Part shown: one piece after another, positions 1-7,703 of the stretch
How positions within the stretch are numbered: position 1 is the stretch's first letter
Layout of the letters: every line of letters starts with the position of its first letter
Source of the DNA: Streptomyces griseorubiginosus
Lineage (GTDB): Bacteria > Actinomycetota > Actinomycetes > Streptomycetales > Streptomycetaceae
DNA: 32,713 bases
Direction of reading: 5' to 3'
NCBI RefSeq assembly: GCF_017614965.1
Contig: NZ_WVUG01000070.1
Span: 1 to 32,713, forward strand
Translations under genes and position numbers: made by a program
The notes under the pieces: model-generated
Database searches by the model: none
Told to the model about the DNA's origin: nothing
What the model saw: the letters and a program-made list of their open reading frames with translations, nothing else

Positions 1-128
1 GCGGTGGTGCGGCGGGGCGGGGCGGAGGCCGTTTCGGCAGGGGGCGCGATCCACTGCTGTGACCGCTCGTCCCAGGCGCCGGGGTTCTCCGGCGTGCCTG
101 GGTGGTCCAGTTCTCCCAGGCCGCTCAT
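1..128 (-). CDS. Hypothetical protein, N-terminal 42 codons only (cut by left edge)
   Basis: The reverse strand from 128 to the window edge is open. It begins with an ATG whose last base pairs overlap the TGA stop of the glycosyltransferase gene (ATGA overlap). The visible protein starts MSGLGELDHPGT and is rich in Pro, Glu and Ala, with no recognisable domain yet. The 4-base overlap implies translational coupling, so its function is probably tied to the glycosyltransferase, for example in making or exporting a surface polysaccharide. That is inference from position only. I do not recognise the family. Confidence 0.6.
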   Translation of the reverse strand, partial: MSGLGELDHPGTPENPGAWDERSQQWIAPPAETASAPPRRTT

Positions 129-1819
129 CGGGCCCCCTCCGCGGCCGGCAGCGGCGTGGTGGCCCGTACGGGGGTGCCACCCGCCCAGGAGGGGCCGCCG
201 CGTGCCACCACGCGCGTGGTGGTGTCCGTCCAGCGGCCGGGGACGTGAGCCTCGGCCGGGGCGGCGAAGGGCCGTGGTTCACCGGCGCCGTCCAGGACGA
301 CCCTGCGCACCGGCGTGCGCGAGACGATCTCCAGGTAAATGCTGTGAAATGCCGTGACGTTCTGCTCGACGGTGAACAGTTCGAGCGCACGCGCGCGTGC
401 GGCCGCGCCCAGGCGCGCACGGCGCTCGGGGTCGCGCAACAGCGCCACACACGCCTCCGCGAACGCCTGGGGGTTGCGCGGTGGTACGACGAGCCCCGTG
501 CCGCCGATGATCTCGACGACCGCGCCGACGTCGGTGGACACCGTGGCGCGCCCGCAGAACATGGCCTCGACCAGACTGACCGGGAAGCCCTCCACGACGC
601 TGGACAGCAGGGTCACGGCACCGGCGGCGTACGCGTCGGCCAGGGTCGGCAGTTCCGGGCCGCCGATCTCCTCGAAGGAGACCGGGTTGTCGCCGACGGA
701 GTGCGGGCCCTCGGCCTCGTCGGGGAAGAGCTGGGCGGCGAGCGCCCGGCAGTGCCCCAGGTAGGCCTCACCCTCGGGGCCGGCCGGGACGCCGACGATC
801 CGCAGCCGGGCCTTCGGCTCGTCCCTGCGGATCTCGGCGAAGGCGTGCAGCAGCGACACCAGGTCCTTTGCGGGCTCGACCCGGCCGACCCACATCAGGG
901 TGCAGGGGTCGGCGCCCTCCGTGGACTCGCCCACCTCCGCGAAGGGGGACGCGTCCATGCCCGGGTAGACGGTACGGATCTTGGCGCGGTCGGCGCCGCA
1001 GCGCTCCTGCCAGCGGCGGGCATGCGCGTTGCCGGGCGTGACGACTGCGGCGCGGTCGTAGATCTCGGTGGCGAGGCGGCCGTGGAAGGCGGCGAGCAGG
1101 GACCGGACGGCGGGCGGGGCGTCCGTCGCAGCGAGGTGGTGCGTGCGCAGCCGTACGCCGTACTCGGTCAGCAGCAGCGGTACGCCGGAGAAGTGGCGGG
1201 CGAGCAGGGCGGGAAGGGCGGCGGGGCCGCCGGAGGTCGCGTGGCAGAGGTCGACCGCGCCCAGGCTGTCGTCCTCGTACCAGTCGAGCGAGAGGGGGCG
1301 CAGGGCGCGTTCGAGGTGCGTAGCCACGGTGAGCAGATCAGGTACGCGCGCCTCGCGCGCCGTTCGCGTCGCGCCCGGCGCACGACAGGCGCGCTCCAGG
1401 GCGCGGACGGCGCCCTCGGAGCGGAGCGCTCCCACCAGCCCGCCCTCGTCACGGGCGAGTTCGGCGAGCCCGTACAGCGCGTTGCGGAAACGGTCCGCCT
1501 CGGCGGCCGGCGTGCCCGTGGAGGCACCGGAGCCGCAGATCACGGCGGCCAGCTCGCCGTAGCACTCGGAGAACCGGCGCCGCGCCCGCCGCCCGTACCC
1601 GACGCCGTCGTCCCGCGCCGTCCACAGCGGGGCCGTCCGCACTCGGCTGACCTGTGGCGGCAGCGGGAGCCAGCCCTCGTCCTCCTGGCGCTCACTGCGG
1701 CTGAGCGCGTAGAGGTCGAACTCGTGCTGCCCGAGCCCGCGCACGAGCCGGTCGCACCAGAGCCTGGCGTCACCGCTCACATACGGATAGCCACCCTCCG
1801 TAAGCAGTCCGATGCGCAC
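125..1819 (-). CDS. Group 1 (GT4, GT-B fold) glycosyltransferase with DUF3492-type N-terminus
   Basis: A 564-residue protein. The N-terminus, beginning MRIGLLTEGGYPYV, is typical of the PelF-like/DUF3492 branch of family 4 glycosyltransferases. The C-terminal half has the GT4 signature: a WVGRVEPAKD nucleotide-binding strand, then EGFPVSLVE, which is the E-x7-E motif that contacts the nucleotide-sugar, then a GLVVPPRNPQAFAEA segment. It should transfer a sugar from an NDP- or UDP-sugar to a growing glycan at the cytoplasmic face. I chose the GTG at 1819 because GGGGGTG lies just upstream and the conserved fold begins there; the frame stays open to an ATG at 1972. It is separated from the upstream ABC operon by a strong hairpin, so it probably has its own promoter. 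The acceptor is unknown. Confidence 0.85.
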   Translation of the reverse strand: MRIGLLTEGGYPYVSGDARLWCDRLVRGLGQHEFDLYALSRSERQEDEGWLPLPPQVSRVRTAPLWTARDDGVGYGRRARRRFSECYGELAAVICGSGASTGTPAAEADRFRNALYGLAELARDEGGLVGALRSEGAVRALERACRAPGATRTAREARVPDLLTVATHLERALRPLSLDWYEDDSLGAVDLCHATSGGPAALPALLARHFSGVPLLLTEYGVRLRTHHLAATDAPPAVRSLLAAFHGRLATEIYDRAAVVTPGNAHARRWQERCGADRAKIRTVYPGMDASPFAEVGESTEGADPCTLMWVGRVEPAKDLVSLLHAFAEIRRDEPKARLRIVGVPAGPEGEAYLGHCRALAAQLFPDEAEGPHSVGDNPVSFEEIGGPELPTLADAYAAGAVTLLSSVVEGFPVSLVEAMFCGRATVSTDVGAVVEIIGGTGLVVPPRNPQAFAEACVALLRDPERRARLGAAARARALELFTVEQNVTAFHSIYLEIVSRTPVRRVVLDGAGEPRPFAAPAEAHVPGRWTDTTTRVVARGGPSWAGGTPVRATTPLPAAEGAR

Positions 1820-1899
1820 GAGTGCACCCCCGATCTCCCGTATGGGGAGCCGCCGTTGACCCGACGGCTCGCAGCGGGAAGAACGTATGCGGACAAGGC

Positions 1900-1933
1900 G
1901 GTGGCGCGACGGACGGTTGTCCGTCGCGCCACC
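1900..1933 (-). terminator. Perfect 15-bp hairpin downstream of the ABC operon
   Basis: The arms GGTGGCGCGACGGAC and its exact complement flank a GGTT loop. The hairpin lies about 75 bases after the ATPase stop codon and before the glycosyltransferase start. There is no T-tract on the minus-strand 3' side, which is usual for Streptomyces terminators. It probably ends the transporter transcript. Confidence 0.65.
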
Positions 1934-2009
1934 AAAAGGGGTGAACGGTCGTAACTTTCCCGTGCGGGTCACGTTCGATCGCGCTACGAGATCATCTGGA
2001 TACGTACGG

Positions 2010-3668
2010 TCAGGCTGCGGCCAGCTCTCGTCGGGCCGCTCTGCGCCGGGCCGCGACCTCGGGGTCGAGGGCGGGTACGGCGGCCAGGAGCTGCTTGGTG
2101 TACGGGTCCTGGGGGTCGTCGTACACCTCGTCGGCGGCCCCGGACTCCACGATCCGGCCCTGGCGCATCACCGCGACGCGGTCGCTGACCTGGCGGACCA
2201 CGGCGAGGTCGTGCGCGACGAAGACCAGGGCGAGACCGAGTTCGCGCTGGAGTTCGGCGAGCAGGGCGACGACCTGGGCCTGGGTGGTGACGTCGAGCGC
2301 TGAGACGGGCTCGTCGCAGACGATCACGCGCGGGTCGGCCGCGAGCGCCCGCGCGATGCCCACGCGCTGGCGCTGGCCGCCGCTGAACTCGTGCGGGTAG
2401 CGGTCGTAGTGCGCCCCTTCGAGCCCCACGCGCTCCAGCAGTTCCGTCACGCGCCCCCGGATGCGTACCTCGTCGCGCTCGCCGCGCGCGCGGAGCGGGT
2501 CGGCTATCGACTCGCCCACGCTGCGGCGGGGGTTGAGGGACGAGACCGGGTCCTGGAAGACCATCTGCACCGCCGGATTCACCCCCACGCGCGCGTGGCC
2601 GTCGTCCCGGACCTCGCCCGCGGTCGGCTCCAGCAGCCCGACCAGCATCCGGCCCAGGGTCGTCTTGCCGCTGCCGCTCTCGCCGACGATGCCGAGGGTC
2701 TCGCCCCGGCGCACGGTCAGCGACACGTCGTCCACGGCGGTGAACGCCCGCTTGCCGCGCCCGAATTCACGCCGTAGCCCGACGGCCTCCAGGACAACGT
2801 CCTCGGTGGAGGACGGCACGTCCGGGCCTGCCTGGGTCCGGCCCTCGGGGGAGGCGCCGCCCCTGACCTCCCGCGCCGGGAACTCCGCGCGGGGCGCGTC
2901 CACGCGCGGGACCGCGGCCAGCAGTTTGCGCGTGTACGTCTCCGCGGGCGCCCCCAGCACGTCCGCCACGGGGCCGTGCTCGACCACGCGTCCGTGCCGC
3001 ATGACCAGCACCTCGTCGACGCTCTCGGCGGCCACGCCCACGTCGTGGGTGACGAGCAGCAAGCCCATCCCGGTCTCCTCGCGCAGGGTGTGCAGCAGGT
3101 CGAGGATCTGGGCCTGGACGGTCACGTCGAGCGCGGTGGTCGGCTCGTCGGCGATCAGCAGGTCGGGCTCGCAGGACAGGGCCATGGCGATGAGCGCGCG
3201 CTGGCGCATGCCGCCGCTGAACTCGTGCGGACGGGAGCGGGACCGGCGTCGTGCGTCCGGAATCCCCACCCGGTCCAGCACCTCCACCGCACGCGCGCGT
3301 GCCGCTCGTCGCGACACGCGCGTGTGGACGCGGTACACCTCGGCGATCTGGTCGCCGATCGCGTAGTAGGGGTCGAGGGAGGACAGCGGGTCCTGGAAGA
3401 CCATCGCGGCCTTCGCACCGCGCAGCCGCCGCAACTCCTCGTCGGGCGCCGTCCGTACGTCGACGCCGGCGACCTCGACCGTGCCGCCGACCCGCGCTCC
3501 CGTGCCGCGGTGCAGGCCCAGCAGCGCCGAGGCGACGGTGGACTTGCCGGAGCCGGACTCGCCGACCAGGGCCAGGGCGGCGCCGTGCGCCAGCGTGAAG
3601 GAGAGGCCGTCGACGGCCCTGAGGTCGCCGAACTCGACGGTCAGATCCGTGACTTGGACGAGACTCAC
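2010..3668 (-). CDS. Peptide/nickel-type ABC transporter, fused double ATPase (DppD-DppF-like)
   Basis: A 552-residue protein with two complete nucleotide-binding domains in tandem. Each has a Walker A (GESGSGKST at residues 36-44, GESGSGKTT in the second half), an EFSGG signature followed by a Walker B (LLIADEPTTALD and VIVCDEPVSALD), and a switch His (VTHDVG, VAHDLA). In most dpp/opp systems the two ATPases are separate proteins; the fused form is common in actinobacteria and proteobacteria. It powers uptake through the two permeases encoded just upstream. The GTG start at 3668 overlaps the permease stop (GTGA), so the genes are translationally coupled. The linker between halves (about residues 255-290) is Pro/Arg/Glu-rich. 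The substrate cannot be read from the ATPase. Confidence 0.93.
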   Translation of the reverse strand: MSLVQVTDLTVEFGDLRAVDGLSFTLAHGAALALVGESGSGKSTVASALLGLHRGTGARVGGTVEVAGVDVRTAPDEELRRLRGAKAAMVFQDPLSSLDPYYAIGDQIAEVYRVHTRVSRRAARARAVEVLDRVGIPDARRRSRSRPHEFSGGMRQRALIAMALSCEPDLLIADEPTTALDVTVQAQILDLLHTLREETGMGLLLVTHDVGVAAESVDEVLVMRHGRVVEHGPVADVLGAPAETYTRKLLAAVPRVDAPRAEFPAREVRGGASPEGRTQAGPDVPSSTEDVVLEAVGLRREFGRGKRAFTAVDDVSLTVRRGETLGIVGESGSGKTTLGRMLVGLLEPTAGEVRDDGHARVGVNPAVQMVFQDPVSSLNPRRSVGESIADPLRARGERDEVRIRGRVTELLERVGLEGAHYDRYPHEFSGGQRQRVGIARALAADPRVIVCDEPVSALDVTTQAQVVALLAELQRELGLALVFVAHDLAVVRQVSDRVAVMRQGRIVESGAADEVYDDPQDPYTKQLLAAVPALDPEVAARRRAARRELAAA

Positions 3669-4663
3669 GTCAGTACCACCCGTCGGTCGGCCACCGCGTA
3701 CAGCACGTCCGCGACGGCGTTGGCGAGGACCACGAAGAACCCGATGACCAGGACCATGCCGACGACGACCGGCAGGTCGACCACATTGACCGCGTGGACG
3801 AGTTCCTGGCCGATTCCGGGCAGGCCGAAGAGGGTCTCGGTCAGCACCGCGCCGCCCACCGTCGCGCCGACGTCGTTGGCGTTCAGCGCGATGATCGGCG
3901 CGAGGGCGCCGCGCAGGGCGTGGCGGCCGACGATCGACCGCTCGCCGACGCCGTAGGCCCGGAAGGTGCGGATGTGGTCCTCCGCGAGCGTCTCCAGCAT
4001 CGACGCCCGGGTCAGCCGGGCGAAGTAGGCCGCCTCACCGAGGGCGAGGGTCAGCCAGGGCAGGAGCAGGTTCCACATCCACTGCTCGGGATCGTCGGAG
4101 AGGGGGACGTACTCCGGGAACGGAAGCAGTTCCAGTTGCCCGCACACCACGATCATCAGGACGAGGCCGATGACGAAGGACGGTGTGGCGACCCCCGCGA
4201 GGGTCACACCGGTCAGCGCCCGCTCGCTCAGCCGGCCGCGCCGCCAGGCGGAGAGCACGCCGGTGCCGACGCCCAGCAGCAGCCAGAGCACCATCGCGCC
4301 GAGCACCAGCGACAGGCTGACGGGGAGCTTGCCCACGATGATCTGCATGACCTGCTGGTCGCTCTGGTACGACAGCCCGAGGCAGGGCGCCGAGCAGTGC
4401 TCCACGGACGTGCCGGTCGAGTAGTCCTGGCCGACGACGACGCCCTGCAGGAAGTGCCAGTAGCGCAGGTACAGCGGGTCGTCGAGCTTGAGCTGCTGGG
4501 CGACCTGGTGGACCTGTTCGGGCGAGCAGCGCGGACCGCAGGTGATCTGGGCGACGTTGCCGGGGGTGGCGTAGAAGACCACGTAGACGATCACCGAGAT
4601 GGCGAGCAGGGTGACGATCGCGCCCACGGCGCGGCGCAGGGCGAATCCGGTGAAGCCGGTCAT
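3665..4663 (-). CDS. Peptide/nickel-type ABC transporter permease, DppB-like
   Basis: A 332-residue membrane protein with an N-terminal transmembrane helix (FALRRAVGAIVTLLAISVIV), a long extracytoplasmic loop, and then the BPD_transp_1 core ending in a helix near VVGMVLVIGFFVVLANAVAD. The EAA-type coupling loop is visible at RTFRAYGVGERSIVGRHALR. The first loop has four cysteines (TCGPRC and EHCSAPC), which could form two disulfides; this is unusual for DppB and fits the suspected sulfur link. It forms a channel with the permease encoded upstream (4660-5646). ATG at 4663 follows GGAGG and overlaps the upstream stop as ATGA. Confidence 0.93.
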   Translation of the reverse strand: MTGFTGFALRRAVGAIVTLLAISVIVYVVFYATPGNVAQITCGPRCSPEQVHQVAQQLKLDDPLYLRYWHFLQGVVVGQDYSTGTSVEHCSAPCLGLSYQSDQQVMQIIVGKLPVSLSLVLGAMVLWLLLGVGTGVLSAWRRGRLSERALTGVTLAGVATPSFVIGLVLMIVVCGQLELLPFPEYVPLSDDPEQWMWNLLLPWLTLALGEAAYFARLTRASMLETLAEDHIRTFRAYGVGERSIVGRHALRGALAPIIALNANDVGATVGGAVLTETLFGLPGIGQELVHAVNVVDLPVVVGMVLVIGFFVVLANAVADVLYAVADRRVVLT

Positions 4664-5646
4664 GCCTTCGCCTCCCCCTTGCGACCGGTACCGACGCGCA
4701 GGCGCGAGGCCGCGCGCGGGTCCAGGGCGGTGCGTACGCCGTCGCCGAGGACGGTGAGGGCGAGGACCGTCACGAACAGCGCGCCCGCGGGCAGCAGCAG
4801 GTACTGCGGGGCGGCCTGGTACCAGACGTTGGCCGACGTGAGCATCTGTCCCCAGGACGGGGTCGGCGGTTTCACGCCGACCCCGAGGAAGGACAGGGAG
4901 GCCTCGATGCCGATGTTGACGGGCACCATGAGCGCGGCGTACGTGATCACGGGTGCGGCCAGGCCGGGGAGCAGCTCGCGGCGGGCGATTCTCAGCGTGG
5001 ACCAGCCGCTGAGCCGGGCGGCGGCGACGTAGTCGAGTTCCTTGAGGGTGAGCGTCGCCGCGCGGGTGATCTTGGCGATGGTGCCCCAGGCGACGAAGCC
5101 GATGATGAGCGCGACCAGGACCGGCCTCGGGAAGCTGCCGGGGACGATGGCCAGCAGGGCGAGTGCCATGATCATCAGCGGCATGGCCACGATGATGTCG
5201 CTGATGCGGCTCAACAGTTGATCAACCCATCGGTTGCCGAGCCCCGCGGCGATGCCGACGACGACACCGAGGAAGACCTGCACGGCGGTGGCTCCCAGCG
5301 CCACGCCCAGCGACACCCGGGCGCCGTACACCAGCCGTGCGAACAGGTCCCGCCCGGTCTGCGGTTCCACGCCCAGCCAGTGGTCTGCGCCGATGCCGCC
5401 GAAAGAGCCGGTCGGCACGCCTCCGCGCGCGGAGTCGATGAGGGTCGGGTGGTAGGTGGTCGGGTCCTGGCCCTCGATCGCCGTGAGCAGCGGCGCGGCG
5501 AGCGCGACCAGGACCAGCAGCGCGACGACGGCCGCCGCGACGAGGGCGGCGCGCTGCGCTCGCAGCCGCCGCCAGAACTGACGGGCCCCCGAGACCCCCG
5601 AGGCGGACACCCCGGGGGTCTCGACGGCGACAAGTGCCTCGCTCAC
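4660..5646 (-). CDS. Peptide/nickel-type ABC transporter permease, DppC-like
   Basis: A 328-residue permease with the DppC layout: a cytoplasmic N-terminus, a first helix (ALVAAAVVALLVLVALAAPLL), an extracytoplasmic segment containing HWLGVEPQTGRDLFARLVYGAR, and the BPD_transp_1 core. The EAA loop is at YVAAARLSGWSTLRIARRELLPG, and the ending is LGDGVRTALDPRAAS as in the family. The start is the GTG at 5646, four bases after the stop of the binding-protein gene. Its own Shine-Dalgarno is poor, so translation probably depends on ribosomes finishing the upstream gene. It pairs with the 3665-4663 permease. Confidence 0.93.
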   Translation of the reverse strand: MSEALVAVETPGVSASGVSGARQFWRRLRAQRAALVAAAVVALLVLVALAAPLLTAIEGQDPTTYHPTLIDSARGGVPTGSFGGIGADHWLGVEPQTGRDLFARLVYGARVSLGVALGATAVQVFLGVVVGIAAGLGNRWVDQLLSRISDIIVAMPLMIMALALLAIVPGSFPRPVLVALIIGFVAWGTIAKITRAATLTLKELDYVAAARLSGWSTLRIARRELLPGLAAPVITYAALMVPVNIGIEASLSFLGVGVKPPTPSWGQMLTSANVWYQAAPQYLLLPAGALFVTVLALTVLGDGVRTALDPRAASRLRVGTGRKGEAKA

Positions 5647-5650
5647 GGCG

Positions 5651-7369
5651 CTACTTCACCGCGACCTGCGAGATGTCCAGGACACCGGTCCAGTCGCTGA
5701 TCACGACGTTCCTGATGTCCTTTCCGACCAGTCGCTTGTAGACGGGGTGGAACAGCGGCACGGTCAGCGCCTGCTCGCCGATCTTCTTGTCCAGGGCGCC
5801 CCACCTCTTGGCGGCGGCGTCAAGATCGGTCAACTTGTTGATCGCGTCAATCTCGGCATTGACCGACTTGTCATTGAGCAGGCCCGTGTTGAAGTTGGCG
5901 CCGTCCCTGACGATCTGCCGGCCGTCGAAGATCGGTGCGAGGAAGGGGCCGCCGGAGGGCCAGTCGGCGCCCCAGTGGGCGAGGAAGAACCCGGGCTCGG
6001 TCTTCACGCTGTGGACCGTGTCGGAGTAGTCGTTGTCCTCCAGACCCTGCAGCTTGACCGTGATACCGGCCTTCTTGAGGGCGTCCTGGATCGCGGTCGC
6101 GATCTCCGGGCTGGTCTCGAAGTCCTTGGCGTTGGAGTGGGTCAGGGTGACGGTGAGCCCGCTCGGGTAACCGGCCTGCTTCAGCAGCTCCTTGGCCTTG
6201 GCGGGGTCACCGGTCGCGCCCGCCGGGAAGAGGTCGTACGGCTCGTAGCCGAAGGACTTCTGGTTGGGCAGGAAGGTGGTCGCGGCCTCGGCGAGTGCGC
6301 TGCCGCCGGCCGCGTTGATCACGGACGACCGGTCGATGGCGTACGAGATCGCCTGGCGCACCTTGACGTTGTTGAACGGCTTGACCGTCGGGTTGAACGC
6401 TATGTAGTTCGTGTAGCCGAAATGGCCGGTGCCGACGCGGGAGGCGAGTTCCTTGTCGCCCGTGACCTTGGCGAGTTCGGCGGGGCCGAGGTTGGTGTCC
6501 GTGGTTACGGCCGCGGCGTCCGTCCCCTGGGACGCCGACAGCCGCTGGTTGATCACGGACGAGTCGAGCCCCGACTTCACGTCGACCTTGTCCGGGTACG
6601 CCTTGCGCTCGGCGTCCGTCGCCGCCGACCAGTAGGTGTTGCGCTCCAGGACGATGTGCTCACCGTTGTTGTCGTTCTCGACGACCTTGTAGGGGCCGGA
6701 CGAGACGGGGTGCTCGGCGTACTTCGTCCCCGTGTCCTTGCTCCGGGGTACCGGCGTGAACTGCGTCTGCGTGGCCAGGTACGGGAACTCGCCCTCGGGC
6801 TTGTTCAGACGGAAGACGATGGTCCGCGCGTCCGGCGTCTCGATCGCCGACAGGCCCTTCTTGTCCTTGTACGGGCCCTGGTAGTTGGCGGCGCCGACCA
6901 GCCAGTCCCGCAAGTAGGGCGCGCCGCCGGAGAGTTCGGGCGCGAAGGAGCGCTCGATGCCGTACTTGATGTCGGCGGACGTGATCGGCGTGCCGTCCTC
7001 GTACTTGAGGCCCTTCTTCAGGGTGTACGTCCACACGGTCGCGTCCTTGTTGGGGCGCCCGGTGTCGGTGGCGAGGTCGGGGACGACCTTGGCGCCGGCC
7101 GCGCCGTTCTCGCGGTTGCGGGTGGTGAGCGTGCGGAAGACCAGGGACGGGACGTTTCCGCCGCCGGAGGTGTAGAGGCGGGCGGGGTCGAAGTTCTCCT
7201 GGGGGTTGGAGTTCAGCACCGTCAGCGTGCCGCCCTTGTGGGGCGTGGAGTCGCCACCGGAGCCCTTGGCATCGTTGTCCTTCGGCCCGCAGGCGGCGGC
7301 GCCCGCCGCCAGGACCAGGCCTACGGATGCCGCGGCCACACGGCGGGCTGTGGGGGACGGATGACGCAT
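5651..7369 (-). CDS. ABC transporter substrate-binding lipoprotein (SBP_bac_5, peptide/nickel family)
   Basis: A 572-residue exported lipoprotein. The signal peptide (MRHPSPTARR basic region, hydrophobic stretch) ends in GAAAC with the lipid-anchored Cys at residue 27; Ala at the -3 position is a weak but acceptable lipobox. The mature part has family 5 binding-protein features: DPARLYTSGGGNVPSLVFRT near the start, YTLKKGLKYEDGTPITSADI, RQAISYAIDRSSV and AKELLKQAGYPSG. It captures an oligopeptide-like ligand outside the membrane for the two permeases. ATG at 7369 is chosen because it begins the signal peptide; the frame extends to 7477 without one. It is first in the operon, behind a candidate leader peptide and a repeat array. 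Ligand unknown; a sulfur-containing peptide is suggested only by the leader. Confidence 0.93.
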   Translation of the reverse strand: MRHPSPTARRVAAASVGLVLAAGAAACGPKDNDAKGSGGDSTPHKGGTLTVLNSNPQENFDPARLYTSGGGNVPSLVFRTLTTRNRENGAAGAKVVPDLATDTGRPNKDATVWTYTLKKGLKYEDGTPITSADIKYGIERSFAPELSGGAPYLRDWLVGAANYQGPYKDKKGLSAIETPDARTIVFRLNKPEGEFPYLATQTQFTPVPRSKDTGTKYAEHPVSSGPYKVVENDNNGEHIVLERNTYWSAATDAERKAYPDKVDVKSGLDSSVINQRLSASQGTDAAAVTTDTNLGPAELAKVTGDKELASRVGTGHFGYTNYIAFNPTVKPFNNVKVRQAISYAIDRSSVINAAGGSALAEAATTFLPNQKSFGYEPYDLFPAGATGDPAKAKELLKQAGYPSGLTVTLTHSNAKDFETSPEIATAIQDALKKAGITVKLQGLEDNDYSDTVHSVKTEPGFFLAHWGADWPSGGPFLAPIFDGRQIVRDGANFNTGLLNDKSVNAEIDAINKLTDLDAAAKRWGALDKKIGEQALTVPLFHPVYKRLVGKDIRNVVISDWTGVLDISQVAVK

Positions 7370-7472
7370 TGGATGGACGACCTCTCGAATGATGAGACGG
7401 GTGGACGAGGAGTGAGACGAAAGTGAACAGACGTCTGCCCGGGCGTCAGGTCGTCGGAAGGTACGTGCCGAA

Positions 7473-7520
7473 GTCACGGTCGTGAGGAGGTCACGGTCGT
7501 GACGCGGTCACGGTGAGGGA
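7473..7520 (-). repeat. 17-bp tandem repeat in the leader of the binding-protein gene
   Basis: Two full copies and one partial copy with a 17-base period: GTCACGGTCGTGAGGAG (7473), GTCACGGTCGTGACGCG (7490), then GTCACGGTGAGGGA (7507). Each copy contains near-palindromic GTCACG..CGTGA, able to form a short hairpin in RNA or a protein half-site in DNA. It lies between the leader peptide stop and the binding-protein start. Confidence 0.85.
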
Positions 7521-7554
7521 GCAGGATCGCGACGCGAACGCCTGGAGGCGGACG

Positions 7555-7647
7555 TCAGCGACAGTGAATGTCGGCCACACAGATGGGGGTCACGCCGATG
7601 AGCGCCAGTTCGATGGCAGCGCGACGGAGGGCGTGGGGGGTCGACAT
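7555..7647 (-). CDS. Candidate Cys-ending leader peptide, 30 aa
   Basis: A short ORF starting MSTPHALRRAAIELALIG and ending GVTPICVADIHCR followed by TGA, so two Cys codons fall in the last eight codons. It has no Shine-Dalgarno. A TTGACA-N17-CATATT promoter is placed so that +1 falls on the A of the ATG, making it leaderless. From memory, the length, the basic-then-hydrophobic pattern and the terminal Cys codons match the Cys-rich leader peptides of mycobacteria and Streptomyces (the Ms4533A/Ms4527A/Ms5788A type) that sense Cys-tRNA supply ahead of sulfur genes. The ABC operon begins 185 bases downstream. The role in attenuation is inferred. Confidence 0.7.
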   Translation of the reverse strand: MSTPHALRRAAIELALIGVTPICVADIHCR

Positions 7648-7654
7648 GCCCAGA

Positions 7655-7683
7655 AATATGTATGAACTTTCTGCGCATGTCAA
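7655..7683 (-). promoter_or_regulatory. Sigma-70-type promoter of the leader peptide and ABC operon
   Basis: On the minus strand, TTGACA (7683-7678) and CATATT (7660-7655) are separated by exactly 17 bases. The -35 is a perfect consensus in an AT-rich island, which stands out in this GC-rich DNA. The ATG of the leader peptide is 8 bases past the -10, so the expected +1 is the start codon itself. Confidence 0.7.
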
Positions 7684-7703
7684 TGTGACACATGCGGTCG
7701 CTG

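Noticed and set aside
59..1954. 631-codon open frame opposite the glycosyltransferase
   Set aside because: It mirrors GC-rich third positions of the real gene; no domain, no ribosome site, composition of random Arg/Gly/Ala.
7508..7693. 61-codon frame overlapping the leader peptide
   Set aside because: Its start lies upstream of the predicted transcription start, and it lacks a ribosome site; the 30-codon frame fits the promoter exactly.
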